Assembly (NCBI RefSeq): GCF_003473485.1
Contig: NC_053044.1
Coordinates: 2,430,501 to 2,494,500 of the forward strand
Direction: 5' to 3'
DNA: 64,000 nucleotides
Origin: Medicago truncatula
Taxonomy: Eukaryota; Streptophyta; Magnoliopsida; Fabales; Fabaceae
Made by a program: the position numbers and the translations under genes. Position 1 is the stretch's first letter. Each line of letters begins with the position of its first letter. The notes below the pieces were generated by a model that worked only from the letters and a program-made list of their open reading frames with translations, did no database searches and was not told the DNA's origin. Below, in pieces: positions 44,255-56,788 of the stretch.

Positions 44255-47152
44255 TGTTAGGATTTAGATGAGGGTTATGTCATTAGGGCATGAGATTCAA
44301 GTGCATTACGCTAGTTATTTTATAGTTCTTATTAATGGTTACGTTTTGAATTATTGTTAATTAATGATCAATTGATTCTCCAAATGTTTGTTATACACTT
44401 GTAGATTTTTCCATTTACTTTTATTTGTTTGTTAGATTGTTTGTGTTTCCATTGGATCCCATGCTTTATTATTTCACACACACTTCCTTTTACTGTGATG
44501 TTAAGCGTTCTAATAGAATCCTTTGGTTTTTGATTTGGTGTTCACCACAAACCATGATGCTATCAGTTTCTGTAGTTTCTAACTTGTTATTTTACAGTTC
44601 TATTGTAGATATATCAGACAGTGATTCTCGTATTTTAAACTGGTCTTTTATCTTCCTCAATGTATATGCACAGTTGGCAGCAATCTACAGATCTGCTAGG
44701 AAAGGAAGGAGTGACTATGGATTGTATATAGATTGAATGGTTTGGATCTAATTGATATTTGTGACTGCTACTCCCTGTCCTTGTTTTTTCTGTTTGTCCT
44801 AATGAATAGGCAACCCATAAACATAATATAGTTGATTCCAGTGGCCGGTAGAAAGAGAAAGAGAGATGCTTAGTTGAAAGAAGCAGTTGAACAAATATTT
44901 CGTACAAAATGATTTATAAGGTTAGGTGCTCTTTCTTCATCTTCTTCATCTCACTTCTGTTTCATTTATATATATATGAAGTTCAGGCACAAAACATGCT
45001 AAGTTATGAAATATTATCATCACATCAGACCCTTAACACATCTACATATCAATTCTCCCAATTCCACCATCAACTATTAATGGTATCATACACAGTAGCT
45101 CAGTCAAAGACAATTAAAATAACACCTTAAGTCGCATACCATCAACTAACCCTGCCAATTTTATTCATCAAAATTCGCCTAATAATTATGCATAAAGAAC
45201 CATATTGGGTATTGCTTCCCAAATCCTCACATACACCCAACACCATTTTATTCCTTGCCAACATGATGAACTGGGCTTTCATTCTTTCGTGTGCCGAAGA
45301 TGCAAGACCGAATGCACGAAAGTACGATTTCATAGTTGTTCTTGAAAAAATGTTGATCATGTGTGCGCAGAATCTGTCCTCATGTGTGCGATCAAAACAC
45401 AAAAGGTCTACACGGTGACTCACGTCGCTCACACAAAGGAAATCATGGAAAGTGAGTGTGCACAAAGGTACATGTCACCCACAAGAAGAAGTAAATAATA
45501 CGAATTTCTTTATAGAATTAAGACGTCTAAGGCCATATATTTCATTGATACAAATTCAAAGCTTTGATAAAGAAATCCTTCACATTTAGGACCTATAATA
45601 CTATGCATGAATCACAGGAATACATATAGAGAACAATTGTGGTATGATATGGGACACGGCAAAACTCTAGCAACTTGTTCTTCTTTTTTTGTGTTGTACT
45701 ACATTAGGTTGTTTAGTTAGTTTTATTGTTCTGCACTAGTTAGTTGCAGCTCTGTAAGTACAGTGACAGCTGCTACTTGCTGAGTTATACCACAGTCAAT
45801 TGTATAATCATATTAATTTGATTAGTTTTGCTAGAAAGAAAGCTATAATTGATCCATAGTAGCAATTAAAATCAATAATTGATTAGATTAAATGATAGTA
45901 AGTACTCGGAGAATGTTGTTCCTTTAGATTGATTATGTCATTGTGTCGGCTGCAGAGTGCAGACCATTTGAACTGGTAACCTCAGACTTTTGTAGAGATT
46001 CTTGGAACAATTAAGTGTCACAAAGTTAAAAAAATTCTTCGCAAATTTTACTTGATATTTCTTCCTACTATGTGTGACATAAAAACAGTGTAAACAACCT
46101 CTCTACTTAAAGGCTTATAACAAAGAAAGACACTTCTATATGAAAATATGGTAGAAATATGATTATCAAAGTTTATTTTCATTACGGGTTTTAAAACCGA
46201 ATCGAATTCCCCTTTCTTCAGATGGGCACGAGTCTGATCTGATTACTTTGTTAGAACAGAAAAGAAGTTGAAATTTTCAAAAGCTAAGAATATTCTCTAA
46301 TCAAATTGAAACATTATCTTGTAAATGTCTTCATCAATTAGTAGGTACTCTAAAGTGAAAGGGACAGATAGCATTATTAGTATCAATCTGTTTTTCACAC
46401 TTTGAAGTATACAAACACCAGACACGACACTACTAACACATAGACACTATACACTGTTTAAGAAAATTGAAGTAATTAAATGCAATTACACGTGTCACTG
46501 TTGTGTTGATGTCCGACACTGACATGGTGTCGGTTCTACATAGTTTCCGTGAACGATTCAGATGGTGCACACTGTACAGTTAGTGCTGCAATTTCTAGAG
46601 CATAAAACATTTGCAGCAATGTGGTTGGTTATATATGGTCACCGGAATTTTAATCTGCAGCACTAATTTCAAGTGGTTCTTGATGTGTGTGCGTTATATG
46701 CAGGTGAAGCAAACAAAATATGGTCGTTGCATTGGTCGTGGATATGGTAATGGAGTATAAACAGTGTTCAAAATAAAGAATTGGAATAGTCATATTATTA
46801 ATGTATTTTGTACTATGATAAAGTGAATTTCCAAAATGGATTTTGTAAGATGTAAATCAAACAAATTTGTGTATCAGTTAGCATACACTTTAAGAAATTA
46901 TTCACACTTTAGCACTTACAAAAGCTTCAAAGAATTTGTCTCAAATTTTGTCTATTCACAATAGCTAAATTAACTTCTATCCGCGCTCTCAATCCTCACC
47001 TCCCTTGTTACGTGCAGCCTACGTACCCTACTCTAGAGGATTATAAAATATGTTGTTTCACACAATGCCCAACGCTTAAATTTTTTCTTCTTTTCATTGT
47101 ACCTTTGTTTTTAGTAGTTAATATATATACGAACATTTTGGAAGCATTATAG
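44255..47152. other. Long intergenic stretch, no gene supported
   Basis: Contains the 3' flank of F-box copy 3, and a 73-codon frame at 44909-45130 with a hydrophobic start (IFFISLLFHLYIY) but no other family feature. A GTTAGTTGCAGCTCTG stretch at about 45740 resembles LTR sequence. A GTGTC repeat relic (GTCCGACACTGACATGGTGT) lies at 46395-46540. None of these is strong enough for a gene call. Confidence 0.35.
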
Positions 47153-47929
47153 ATGTTCAATAACTGTCGATGTGGCACTGCCATGTGGTCAGAGATTCTG
47201 TGTAGGCTCCCAGTGAGGCTTCTCCTTCAACTTCGATGCCTCTGTAAGTTCTTCAATACCCTTATCTCTGATTCCAAATTCACAAAGAAGCACCTTCACA
47301 TGTCAACCTACCGCCACCACCTCATCTTATCCTCCAAAGATGAGTCCCATGTAATGTCTTATCCACTTCACTGTATTTTCAACTCTGTTACCATTAACGC
47401 CAACAAACTCCATTTCCCTTTCAACAAACATTACTTTTCTGTCGTCGGTTCTTGCGATGGGATCCTTTGTTTGGTTTCCTACAGACACCCTGTTATTTTG
47501 TGGAACCCTTCCATTAGAAAATTCGCAAAATTACCTTATTTGGAAAATCCAATAAAGGGTGGTTGTTATACTACATATGGTTTTGGTTATGTTCCTTTAA
47601 CTGGTAATTATAAGGTCGTTACTGTTTTTAACCATGTTAGCGGTAACGGACCCAACAAAGCCAAATTAAAGGTTCATACTTTGGGTACTAACAATTGGAG
47701 AACGATTGAGGGGGATTTCCCTGTTGGAGGCTATAGTTCTCTTATATTCGTGAGTAGCATGCTTAATTGGATTGTGTCTTCTGATCCTTTTTACAATGTT
47801 GTTTCTTTTAATTTGGTGAACGAGTCTCATCAAAAGCTTTTGCCACCTAATTTTGGAGGGGAAGATGTGAATGATGTAATCTTGGGTGTGTTGTTAATTC
47901 TCAAATTCATTGGTTCAAAAAATTTATAA
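47153..47929 (+). pseudogene. F-box/FBA gene (copy 4), truncated at both ends
   Basis: An open frame of 258 aa begins at ATG 47153, inside the F-box: MWSEILCRLPVRLLLQLRCL replaces the usual LPTLPFDLVAEILCRLPVKL, so the first helix is lost. The FBA segments GSCDGILCL, LWNPSIRKFAKLP, YGFGYVPLTGNYKVV and VSSMLNWI follow. After DVILGVL the frame runs into unrelated sequence (LILKFIGSKNL) and stops; the last 120 or so residues of the family (DVWIMKEYGNK..ESLISP) are missing and were not found downstream. The foreign tail shares CTCAAATTCATTGGTTCA with 49001-49018. A short product could still be made, but it probably cannot work as an SCF receptor. Confidence 0.75.
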
Positions 47930-50900
47930 TGTTGGCCTCAAATCTTGAACCATACCATTATGACCTAGAAAAATCAAATTGATCATGCATGTGGTTCTGA
48001 TTAAAGGTGTGGAAAGCTTTGATCGACATCAATGAGGTCAAAACGCGTTTATAGAAGATAACAAATTTGTTGCAGCGTTAAAAGAAATACATGGAATGTG
48101 AGCTTGTTTGTTTCCCCCACTTTACCTGCTATCCCTTGGAGATTCATGAGGCAGAAGTAAAATATGTGCTTTATTTGATACTAGAAGTGAAAGATCATTT
48201 TGTTATTTGAAAATAATTTGTTGGTACATTTCCTGTTTAACTCAATCCATCCAATGTGTTTCTATTCGGATTTCAATCCCCGCTATGTATCAGATGTTCC
48301 GTGTTTATGTATGCAATATCCTAGTATAGTGTTACTTATGTCTAATCTAATATTCAATGAAGATATTCATATGTGCTTAACTTTTACGATGGGAATTTTC
48401 TATATAATATATGAGAGGAAACTATTTTTCAGATTATCTTTACTTTTGTCTCTTGAATTGTAAACAAATCTGCAATATATATGGTAGCACTCAACATGAA
48501 CAAGGAGTATACTGAAATTGTAATTGAGGCCTAGAACATTTTATCATCAGAAATAAAAAGGAAACAACATTGCATGGGTGTTTTTGATATCTAGTGATAG
48601 TAATACGAACTTGCTGGAGAATTGGTTTGTGACAGGAAGAATACAACGGTGTTGCTTAATTATAATTGAAGAAGGCATTTAGTTAGTGTCGTATGAGAAT
48701 TCACTAACTAAATGGTGTCACAATTCACAAAGTGTTTCAGAATTTATACATTGGTGTCATTTCTCTCTCTCATTCTCTCTCATATGTTATGTTCTGGTTC
48801 TTAATTTTAATCGGTAGCGAATAAAAATATCTGTTTATTTATTAATTATATAATCATTGGATTCAACCGTCTCAGAAATTAATTGATTACGAGATAAAAA
48901 ATTGTATCCAAGTTTTGTTCAGCTTGTTGATGACTGAGGTAAATTCTGTGTCTACAATGATATCACACACCTTGAATCTATTATCTTTAATAAAACCGAC
49001 TCTCAAATTCATTGGTTCACACCTCATCAAATTTTATGCCACATCCTCCCATAATCCAATGTGTCCCTTTCTAAAATTTTACTTCCCCTACTCCTCCTAT
49101 GTTACTTCCTATTGATTCTTTTTGGACTGATTCTATTGATTGTGATTGCCATAAGATTGTGGATATGATGAACGGAAAGAACCTCTAGCATTGTTGCTTG
49201 ATCACCCGTCTTGTTTTCTTATTTTTGGCTATTGTTATGTAAAGAATAAATGGTATCTTGAAGTTTGTTTTCATATGAGCCTTCTAATTACTAAACTTTG
49301 AAAAAATAAAATAGGTCCCTGCTACCAAAGCGTGCGACTACGAGGATTTATTCCATGTCGCTAATAAAACAACTTGGAAAAAGGTTTAAGAGAACGAAAC
49401 ATTTGTTGTATCTAAACTCAACCTGAGACTAAAATAGAATGACAACTTCCAATTTATCTCAATTACGGATCAAATTAATAGTTGCAGACATACAATGCTA
49501 TCTTGATCAGATAAACTAAGTTTGAGATATTTTTTTTGACATTATATTACATTAGTTTGAGAAACCCGATTTTTATGAGTACATTCTGGCAGGATTTGTT
49601 ATGCTGAAGTGGTATGAAACTAGGGAAGTCCACCACATACCACGCCCAGACTAAGAATAAACAAAGACTGTGAAAAGGGCATTTAACGATGTTTGAGATG
49701 TTGTGTTTATAACAGAAGAAATCAATGGAGAAATTTTTTACACTCCAGAGTGCCACTAAAACCACTCAAATAAAGGCTGTCGCCAGGTCTGGACACAACT
49801 AACAAGCTTGCCCTGCTACAATGATATCTTCAAGTTTAAACCACCCATTGGAGATGTGGCATTGGAGTTAGAGCTGCCGTCCTCAAGCAGAATTAAGCTC
49901 ATTTTCATGTTTTTAAGATCATGTTATGCCTCTGTCACAGCCGCGCTCGACTTACTAAAATGAGAACTATACCTTAGATATTTTACTGCATATTCCTGCC
50001 TAAACTAAAATATAATCATCCAGAAGCTTTCCTTAATTATATGACAACTGTACTTTCTGTTATGATTAATCAAGAGTTTGTTAGAAGAGGTTGTTAGAAT
50101 CATATTTGGATTGTAGATTTTTCCGAGATGACCTCTTTCCAATTTCCAGTGAGAGAGTGAATGGAAACGTAACTTACGAGAGCGATGAACAGTAGATGGC
50201 GAAAACGATGAACAGCAATTGAACCTCCTTGGTTCGGTTCCTTCAACGACTGTCCTCGCTTCTGGCAATCCTCTTCTTTGGTGGAGTTTGGTTGATTTGT
50301 TCTGTTCGGTGGTAAGTCACACATTTTGGGGTTTTCTAGCTTAGTTTGCTTCAATTCGTGTTATTGGTATATTTGGTCTGTTTGTGAGATGAAATCAAGT
50401 GATTGATTTCGTTCTGATTGTGGTCGATTGGTGATTCTCATCTATTTTGGGCTGTTTGATTTCTGGGTTTGACGTACGATATCGTTCCTGGTAGTTCGGT
50501 GCTGCTGGTCATACTGTGTTTTTGACTTGTTGATCTATTCGACCTTCCTTGCATACGGGTCTGTTATGTTGCTTTAGTTTCATAGGTCAGCAAGGTCATT
50601 TCTTGTGTGGGCTTGCAATGCAGTCTAAAATACTTGAAGACCATTTTGTCAATATCTGAAGCAAATAAGTTTGCTTTAAAGCATAGAAAATCACAATTAA
50701 CTTAGCAAAATTAAGAAATCATGAGTGGAATTTTATATTCTTTGAATTGATTTGTGTATGCCAGTATGCATGGAACTTGTTCTCTAGGACACCACCCTTT
50801 ATTTTGAAAATAGAGAAAACGCTGGATGATCAATTAATTTTGGCGTTGTTCTGTCTTTTTTATTCTCTGCATGAAGGATTAGCATTCAGTCTTTGTATCT

Positions 50901-52047
50901 CAGTTTTATCTTCGTTGTTGTTCTGTCTAAAGATAGTAAAATCCATAGTCTTAAATCCATAGACGCTGCGGATTTAACTTCCCTTTTCTCAAATCCTTGA
51001 ATTATATATGTCATGAACTTGGAAGTGTTTTATATTTGAAATTTGCTTGTTTTCTAAAACGGGGAGTGATTTTGTGTGGGAACATGCAGTAGAGTTAAAG
51101 AAGGTGATAATTGAAATGAAAGATTTGAGTTTGAAAGTACATATTTTATGTTGATTTCATTGTCATATAATACAGATAAGCTTTGTTCAAATTATTTTAT
51201 GGTGTTATAAAGATAGAATAACACTTCGCTAACATTTTTTTGGTTTGTGACGGGAAGAATAGATAGGTGTGTTTGTTAATTCATGGAATTAACCTTACTT
51301 TGTTGAAGGAGGTTCATTGGTATTGTTCTATAAACTTTTGAAGGAAATTTTAAGTGATCAATATCAATGTTAGAGGAACCAACAGACAACATTATCCTAA
51401 AAGCCTTTCAGAATAATCCATGTCTTGCTAAAAATAACCAACTGAAGCTCGTGTATTTCCTCCTGCTACGAGTTCACAAATCAATCAAAGGCAACCATAA
51501 TATGACTTTGGTATATTTTGAAGCATTTTATTTGATCTCCCTAGAAATTCCACATAGCTAACAAACAACCTGAAGAATTAGAGAGTTTGAGGTAATAAGC
51601 TCTACCTAATTAAATTCCATAACAAGACACAAACATCAACCAGAAGTAAAAACAAATGGAGTAACCGATGAAAGTAATAACTATCTCTTGCCACTGTATT
51701 ATCTTTAGATCTTTCTGTTGTTAACAAAGTAAGAATAATAATGGCAGCTTCATGTATACAATGACAACAACTGGAATATCACAAGCTCCTTGATGCAAAC
51801 ATATTCTAATAACAAGAACATTCAAAATAAAATAGAACAAGCATCCAAACGGTACAAAATTCTCCCTTCCAATACAATAGAGCAAAATAAAATTTAAAGC
51901 ATCCAAACGGAATTGTTAATAAGACACAATGGTAGTCTACTCTAGAATTCAATGATATTGAATATCATCCTCATTATTTTATACTAGAAAACTAAATGTT
52001 CTTTAGACTATATCCAACTAAAAGGTTTCATATAATTAGAATATGAA
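47930..52047. other. Long intergenic stretch, no gene supported
   Basis: About 4 kb without a recognisable exon. Around 50100-50320 a C/T- and G/A-balanced stretch ends in GTTCGGTG|GTAAGT, which looks like a 5' exon with a strong donor, but no partner exon is visible. The rest is AT-rich with unremarkable frames. Confidence 0.35.
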
Positions 52048-53100
52048 CTAAAGAAAAAACAGTGATAGTTGCAGTAAGTAATTATATTCAAATGAAAGCT
52101 TACTACATCCTGGAGAGATCGTTGGACAAGAGGATAATTCTTCAATTATTTGACTCTTTTCCAAAAGCTTTCCATTTGAGGAGCTAGTTGTAACGTCGAT
52201 TGTCATGTTTTGTAAAATTCTCCCATTCTGCAATATATATGTTGCAAATCGAAGATCATTTGCAGACCCTTCAAAATTTAAAATTGTACATGATATAAGG
52301 TGAGACGAAACGCATTCAAGAACCGAACTTGGACATTTCCATTCTTTGGCTAAGCTGGAGCTCCACTGTCAAAGGAATGAAAAGTAACATTTTTCAAAAT
52401 ATATGTAAAATAGAACAAGCAAACAAATATATTACTCAACAAACCTTTCTAATAAAAACAATTTGAAGCTTGCGACAGTGGCAGAGCAGTTCTACTACAC
52501 AATCCCAGCCATGAAAAAGGGCATTAAACCATAACTCGATGTGAATTAAGTTTGAAAACAATGGAATGGCTTTGAATATATCTACATGGTCATGCATCTG
52601 CAAATAAGGATCATGTGAACTGCTTATGTGCAAAAACTCAACATTATTAATCACATTAAATGGAACACCAATTGGACCAATATCCACTTTAATAAGTCCT
52701 GCATCATTTTTTTATAAGGATTGATATAAAAGGTAGGATAATTATGCGAATGATCTTGAAGATGAAATTCTTCCTCAAGACAAGGTCGTTTTGCGGCAGG
52801 TGCCCATGCTTTGAAGATGTGACGACCAGGATTGTAGAATCCACAACAATGATTGAGGCGAAAAATATTTTGAGGGATCGGTTCACAACGGGAGCAGAGA
52901 GCATACGACAAAAGCTATCGAATTTGAAGGCATCATCCTCAAAGCTGAAAAGGGGCTAGTGAATAACAAAGTGAGGTCCAACGCTTTGAAAGAACTGTTG
53001 CAGTGAAAGCTTGTTTGATGGGAAGAAAAGAGAAAATGTGAGACAATAACTCATCCGTTAAATCGCTTATTCTATCGACTAAAGCCGTTGGATCCTCCTC
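52048..53100 (-). pseudogene. F-box/LRR/FBD-type gene remnant
   Basis: Reads from high to low coordinates. The F-box is at about 53085-52970 (LVDRISDLTDELLSHIFSFL, then PIKQAFTATVLSKRW); it has no in-frame ATG, as a TGA lies just upstream. After a frame change near 52950 come FKFDSFCRMLSAPVV and broken LRR sequence. Exon 52698-52445 (IGPIGVPFNVINNVEFLHIS to QIVFIRK) follows, then an intron with a GTTTGT donor and a TGACAG acceptor. Exon 52365-52048 carries the FBD domain (VLECVSSHLISCTI, then FATYILQNGRILQNMTI, then CSKLSFE). Family members number about 350-450 aa and act as SCF receptors. The lost start and frame changes in the LRR part make it a pseudogene. Confidence 0.78.
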
Positions 53101-53142
53101 ATGTCATGTAAATCGTTAGGCACATGACTGAATTGTCCATAG

Positions 53143-53800
53143 CTAGGTTTTGGATCTCAGCCAGGCACCCCTCTGATTGATTCTATCACCCCCGATATTC
53201 TCGGCCTTCAAACCTTCCATATCACAAGTGTCTTCACCATGACCAATGATGCCACAATTGAAGCAAAACAAAGGAAAATTTTCAAATCTAAAATTCAGCC
53301 AACTAACTCCATCTCTTTCATTGCCTATGTAAAGTCCAGGAAGCACAGAGTTACTGATATCAAACAACACCTTCACTTTAATAATTTTGGCTTGTCAGGG
53401 AAATCATAAACGTCCACATCCTCCACCTTGCCAAATTGTTCTCCTAATTGTCTTCCCATATTAATGGACCTTTCAATATTCTTTTGATATCACTTTCTTT
53501 ATCCAGCAGAATTTGGTACCTACTATCTCCAATTTCAGAAATTCTTAATCCTTGAAGGTTACTACAGATTCTTGTCAAAGCATTATGATCAGCTGTTACA
53601 GAGAGAGTTTTCTTTAGCAAGAAATTTGCCAACAAGACTTTTCTGACAATGTTGAACACTATCATGAATGTGGCTTTCACCATAGTAGAAGAAACCCTTG
53701 TATCTTGGGAACTCACTAGAGTCTTGATGATAATCTTGTTGATTTGTTGCAGGACTTGTGTAATGGTTGTCATGATTGTTGTTAGAAGATTGAGGATCTT
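53143..53800 (-). mobile_element. LINE ORF1 fragment (DUF4283 and CCHC)
   Basis: The minus strand carries a DUF4283-like part (FNIVRKVLLANFLLKKT, then GLRISEIGDSRYQILLD; about 53710-53460). Across a frame change comes a CCHC knuckle (CFNCGIIGHGEDTC, about 53280-53240). No ORF2 follows, so only an internal piece survives. It abuts the F-box/FBD remnant. Confidence 0.65.
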
Positions 53801-53929
53801 GGCTTGGAAACTACATGAATTGATTAATATATGGACTTCCTCTAAAATTCAGCAATCCCTAATATTTCTCCCTACCTTTTCATTGCTACCCTATTGTGTC
53901 ATCGTTTGTATATATCTACTAGATTTTTT

Positions 53930-54750
53930 TTTTTTTGACAAGTTGTTGTACACTTATTTAATACGTTTACAAATAGACTACCTTAATTTCCATGCAAACT
54001 CGATTACCCTAATTTCCATAGAAACTCGGGTATATATAGAAAATCAACGTTGAATTTTTATTTTAGAGTATCCAATATTGGCAGTTTTATCATGTGTCAG
54101 TTGCGCAGTAGTTTCTTAAATTCATAAATTGATTCAAATGAACCGTTTAAAATTATGTTTATCACAATTTAGCATCTCACACTGTTTGTGTAATGTTTGG
54201 TCTTGTTCGTATTCGTGTTTGAAATTTAAGGAGTGGTTCCATACACAATATGCACACTTAAAATTAATATAAATTTGATAAAGTGCGTTTCAAAATATTC
54301 ATGTTTGACATTTAAGGAGTATTTCCATACAGACTTTGTATACTTAAAATTAAAATTGGATGTAGTGCATTACCAAAAAAAATTATTTTTGGATGTAGTG
54401 CGTTTCAAAATAGCCTTTTGAATACCATGCTTTTTCCATGTATCTATTATTCATGTCTGGCACAAATATTATGGTTGTATATAATGCCAGCAATTTCAGA
54501 TTATAAGCTTGGAGTTAATCTACATCATTTGTACAATAACCATGTTTCTAAAAAATGCTGTTGTTGTTCACTGTCAACTTATTGAAAATCAATTTGTGAA
54601 GTATAATTCTAAAATACATGGTATGCCCTAAACCGGTTTAGTATATAGAAAAAACAATATGCTTGGTTATGTGTTAAAATAAACGGTAAATTAAGATCAC
54701 CATCCTTTTTAGGAAAAATTCTATAATACCATTGTCATTTTTCAGATTTT
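53930..54750. other. Intergenic, short direct repeats
   Basis: GAAATTTAAGGAGTGGTTCC at about 54221 and a near copy (ACATTTAAGGAGTATTTCCA at about 54309) form a direct repeat with a period near 90 bp. TTGGATGTAGTGC also occurs twice near 54356-54405. No gene was seen. Confidence 0.35.
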
Positions 54751-54754
54751 GTAA

Positions 54755-55258
54755 ATCATAAATTCCTTTTAAATTTCAACAAAGACGGTTTTCGTTAGTT
54801 GTGTCATTTGCAATGACTATTAAGAAGAGTCAATGACAATCACTAAAGCATGTTGGAGTGTATCTCCCAATTCCTGTTTTTTCTCACAGACAATTGTATG
54901 TTGCTGTTTCGAGAGTTACATATAAGGAAGGGCTAAAGATTTTGATTACTGATGAAGATGGTGAGGACACTACTGTGACATCTAATGTAGTTTATGATAA
55001 AGTATTTCGTAACGTGTAATGTTATATCTCAATGAAGTACTAAGATTTTCAAACTTCAATTGCCAAATTATTTTTACTATCAATGACTACTCATATTTAC
55101 TATTTTAAGACATTCTACAAATTCATATATGTTCTTATTTCTCCTAACATATATTATTATCATTTATCTTTCATAACATTACAGTACTGAATGCATTATA
55201 TTATTACCATTAAATTTTAGCTCGCAAGATCCATGCGGCGCACGGGTCATCATTCTAG
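54755..55258 (+). mobile_element. Helitron 3' end with helicase C-terminal remnant
   Basis: From about 54760 the plus strand reads FQQRRFSLVVSFAMTIKKSQ, a stop, then QSLKHVGVYLPIPVFSH, RQLYVAVSRV and EGLKILITDEDG, ending in VVYDKVFRNV* at about 55019. This is the C-terminus of the Helitron/PIF1-type helicase (SFAMTINKSQGQSL and QLYVAVSRV motifs). At 55230-55258 lies a short imperfect hairpin (CCATGCGGCGCACGG), then 7 bases later CTAG and T, which fits a Helitron terminus (hairpin, CTRR, host T). The 5' end was not found. Confidence 0.75.
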
Positions 55259-55829
55259 TTTCTAATTAAATAAGAAAAAAAAATGAATTTGAACATTCTT
55301 GTCTAAATCTAAACTTAATAATGATTGAAAATAAATTATAGCATTGGACATACATTTTGGAGGCATGTTTTGATGAAGGCAACATGTCCACATACAATAC
55401 GGCACATAAATGTAAAGCAAACATAGGAAGGAATTATGCTACCAACGAGACTTAACTTCCGTTGGTAAGTTATTGAACGTGAATCGGCGTGAGTTAACTC
55501 ATGTTGGGGGTATTTTCGGTAGCTTATGTGGGAATGAGCAATTTTGATTTGGAGAAGAGCAATTTTATGAAAGTATTTATATACTTATTAAAGTTTCATT
55601 CGAAAGTTGTACCTTTTTTTTTTTTATTGAGGGAATTCGAAAGTTGTACCTATCTACCTTATTTCCACGACAGACAGTATCATGTAAGATCAGTAGAGCG
55701 TTTTAATTGCTCCTATAGATAATAATTTTAACTTGTCATCAGGTACAACTTATTCAACAACTTATTCAACGTACAATCATGAATTTTCAAAAATTATAAA
55801 TTTTATTTAAGTTTAATTAAAGGAGGAGT

Positions 55830-56190
55830 TACACGGGATGGCCTGCCAACTTGTCAACTTTTTTTTGTTAAATTGGTAAGAATTTTTTTAAAGTGGAGCG
55901 ACCTAATAACTCAAATTTTGTATCATAAACTTGTTTTTAGCATAATTTTTTTTTTTTGGCCAATTTTATTTTAAAAAAAAAACAATATATTTTTTATAGC
56001 AACAAAATTGTCAAAAAAGTGCATTAAAGATTATTGTTTTGGTTGACGGACCGGCCCGCCAGTAAAGATATGATGAGGGATTTCAGACTTGGCCATCTAA
56101 TTTGACTTGTTTCATCTCATCATGTTTTTGGCGGACTTAAACAGGGTGGGCCTAAATGGATGGGCGGGCTTTGGCGTCCCGAATGAAATG
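55830..56190. other. GGGC/GCCC-rich stretch, possible old hAT ends
   Basis: GACGGACCGGCCCGCCAG, GGGTGGGCCTAAATGG and GGGCGGGCTTTGGC are unusual for this AT-rich DNA and resemble hAT subterminal motifs. No inverted pair or duplication could be set. Confidence 0.3.
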
Positions 56191-56389
56191 ACGTGAATAA
56201 TAATGTCTAAAAAAAGCATGTAACAACAAAAATATGATACTCATTACCTATGATCAAATAATTTTATATGAAAATATCCTACAAACTGTTCAACTAATGC
56301 ATAATTATGTTGTCACGTTGATGTTGCATTATTTGTACAAATAAATTCGTTGTGGTTGAACAATTTTAAATTCTTGTTTTCTTACCCCT

Positions 56390-56702
56390 TTCTATCATGA
56401 AAGGTTAAAAGGTTAAAAAGTTAAAAAAAAAAAAAAAAAAAAGTGTTATAATGATTACCTTTTTTTTTTGTTACCCCTTTAGTAACTGTGATAAATGGAC
56501 AAACACAACATATTCATCTACTTAAGTGTTATATATATATATATATAATTATAATATTTTTTTTACCAATTTCTATCATGAAAGGTTGAAAAGTTATAAA
56601 AATAAAATAAATAAGTTATAATGATTACCAATTTTTTAATGTTACCCCTTTACTACGTGTGATAAAGGGGCAAACACAACATATTCATCTACTTATGTGT
56701 TC
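56390..56702. repeat. About 180-bp tandem duplication upstream of the NCR gene
   Basis: Two copies (about 56390-56531 and 56570-56702) share TTTCTATCATGAAAGGTT, then GTTATAATGATTACC, TGTTACCCCTTTA and CAAACACAACATATTCATCT, then ACTTA. A TA microsatellite separates them. They end 87 bp before the NCR start codon, so they may lie in its promoter. Confidence 0.75.
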
Positions 56703-56736
56703 AATACCACACAAAAATAATATTGTTTGACCTTAA

Positions 56737-56748
56737 TACACTATAAAT
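56737..56748 (+). promoter_or_regulatory. TATA-like box of the NCR gene
   Basis: ACACTATAAATT lies about 45 nt before ATG 56789, at a sensible distance for a pol II start with a short leader. Confidence 0.45.
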
Positions 56749-56788
56749 TGATCAAATCATATTCTATTTCGTAAGACATAGAAAAAAT

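Noticed and set aside
44909-45130. Small secreted peptide gene
   Set aside because: The start is hydrophobic, but there is no cysteine pattern, no intron and no recognised motif; it could be chance.
45142-45465. Minus-strand 107-codon frame
   Set aside because: It has no domain, no plausible splice context, and overlaps an open frame on the other strand; treated as chance.
50005-50354. Pair of minus-strand frames near a strong donor site
   Set aside because: The two frames overlap each other and lack an acceptable start context. The plus-strand GTAAGT donor is suggestive only.
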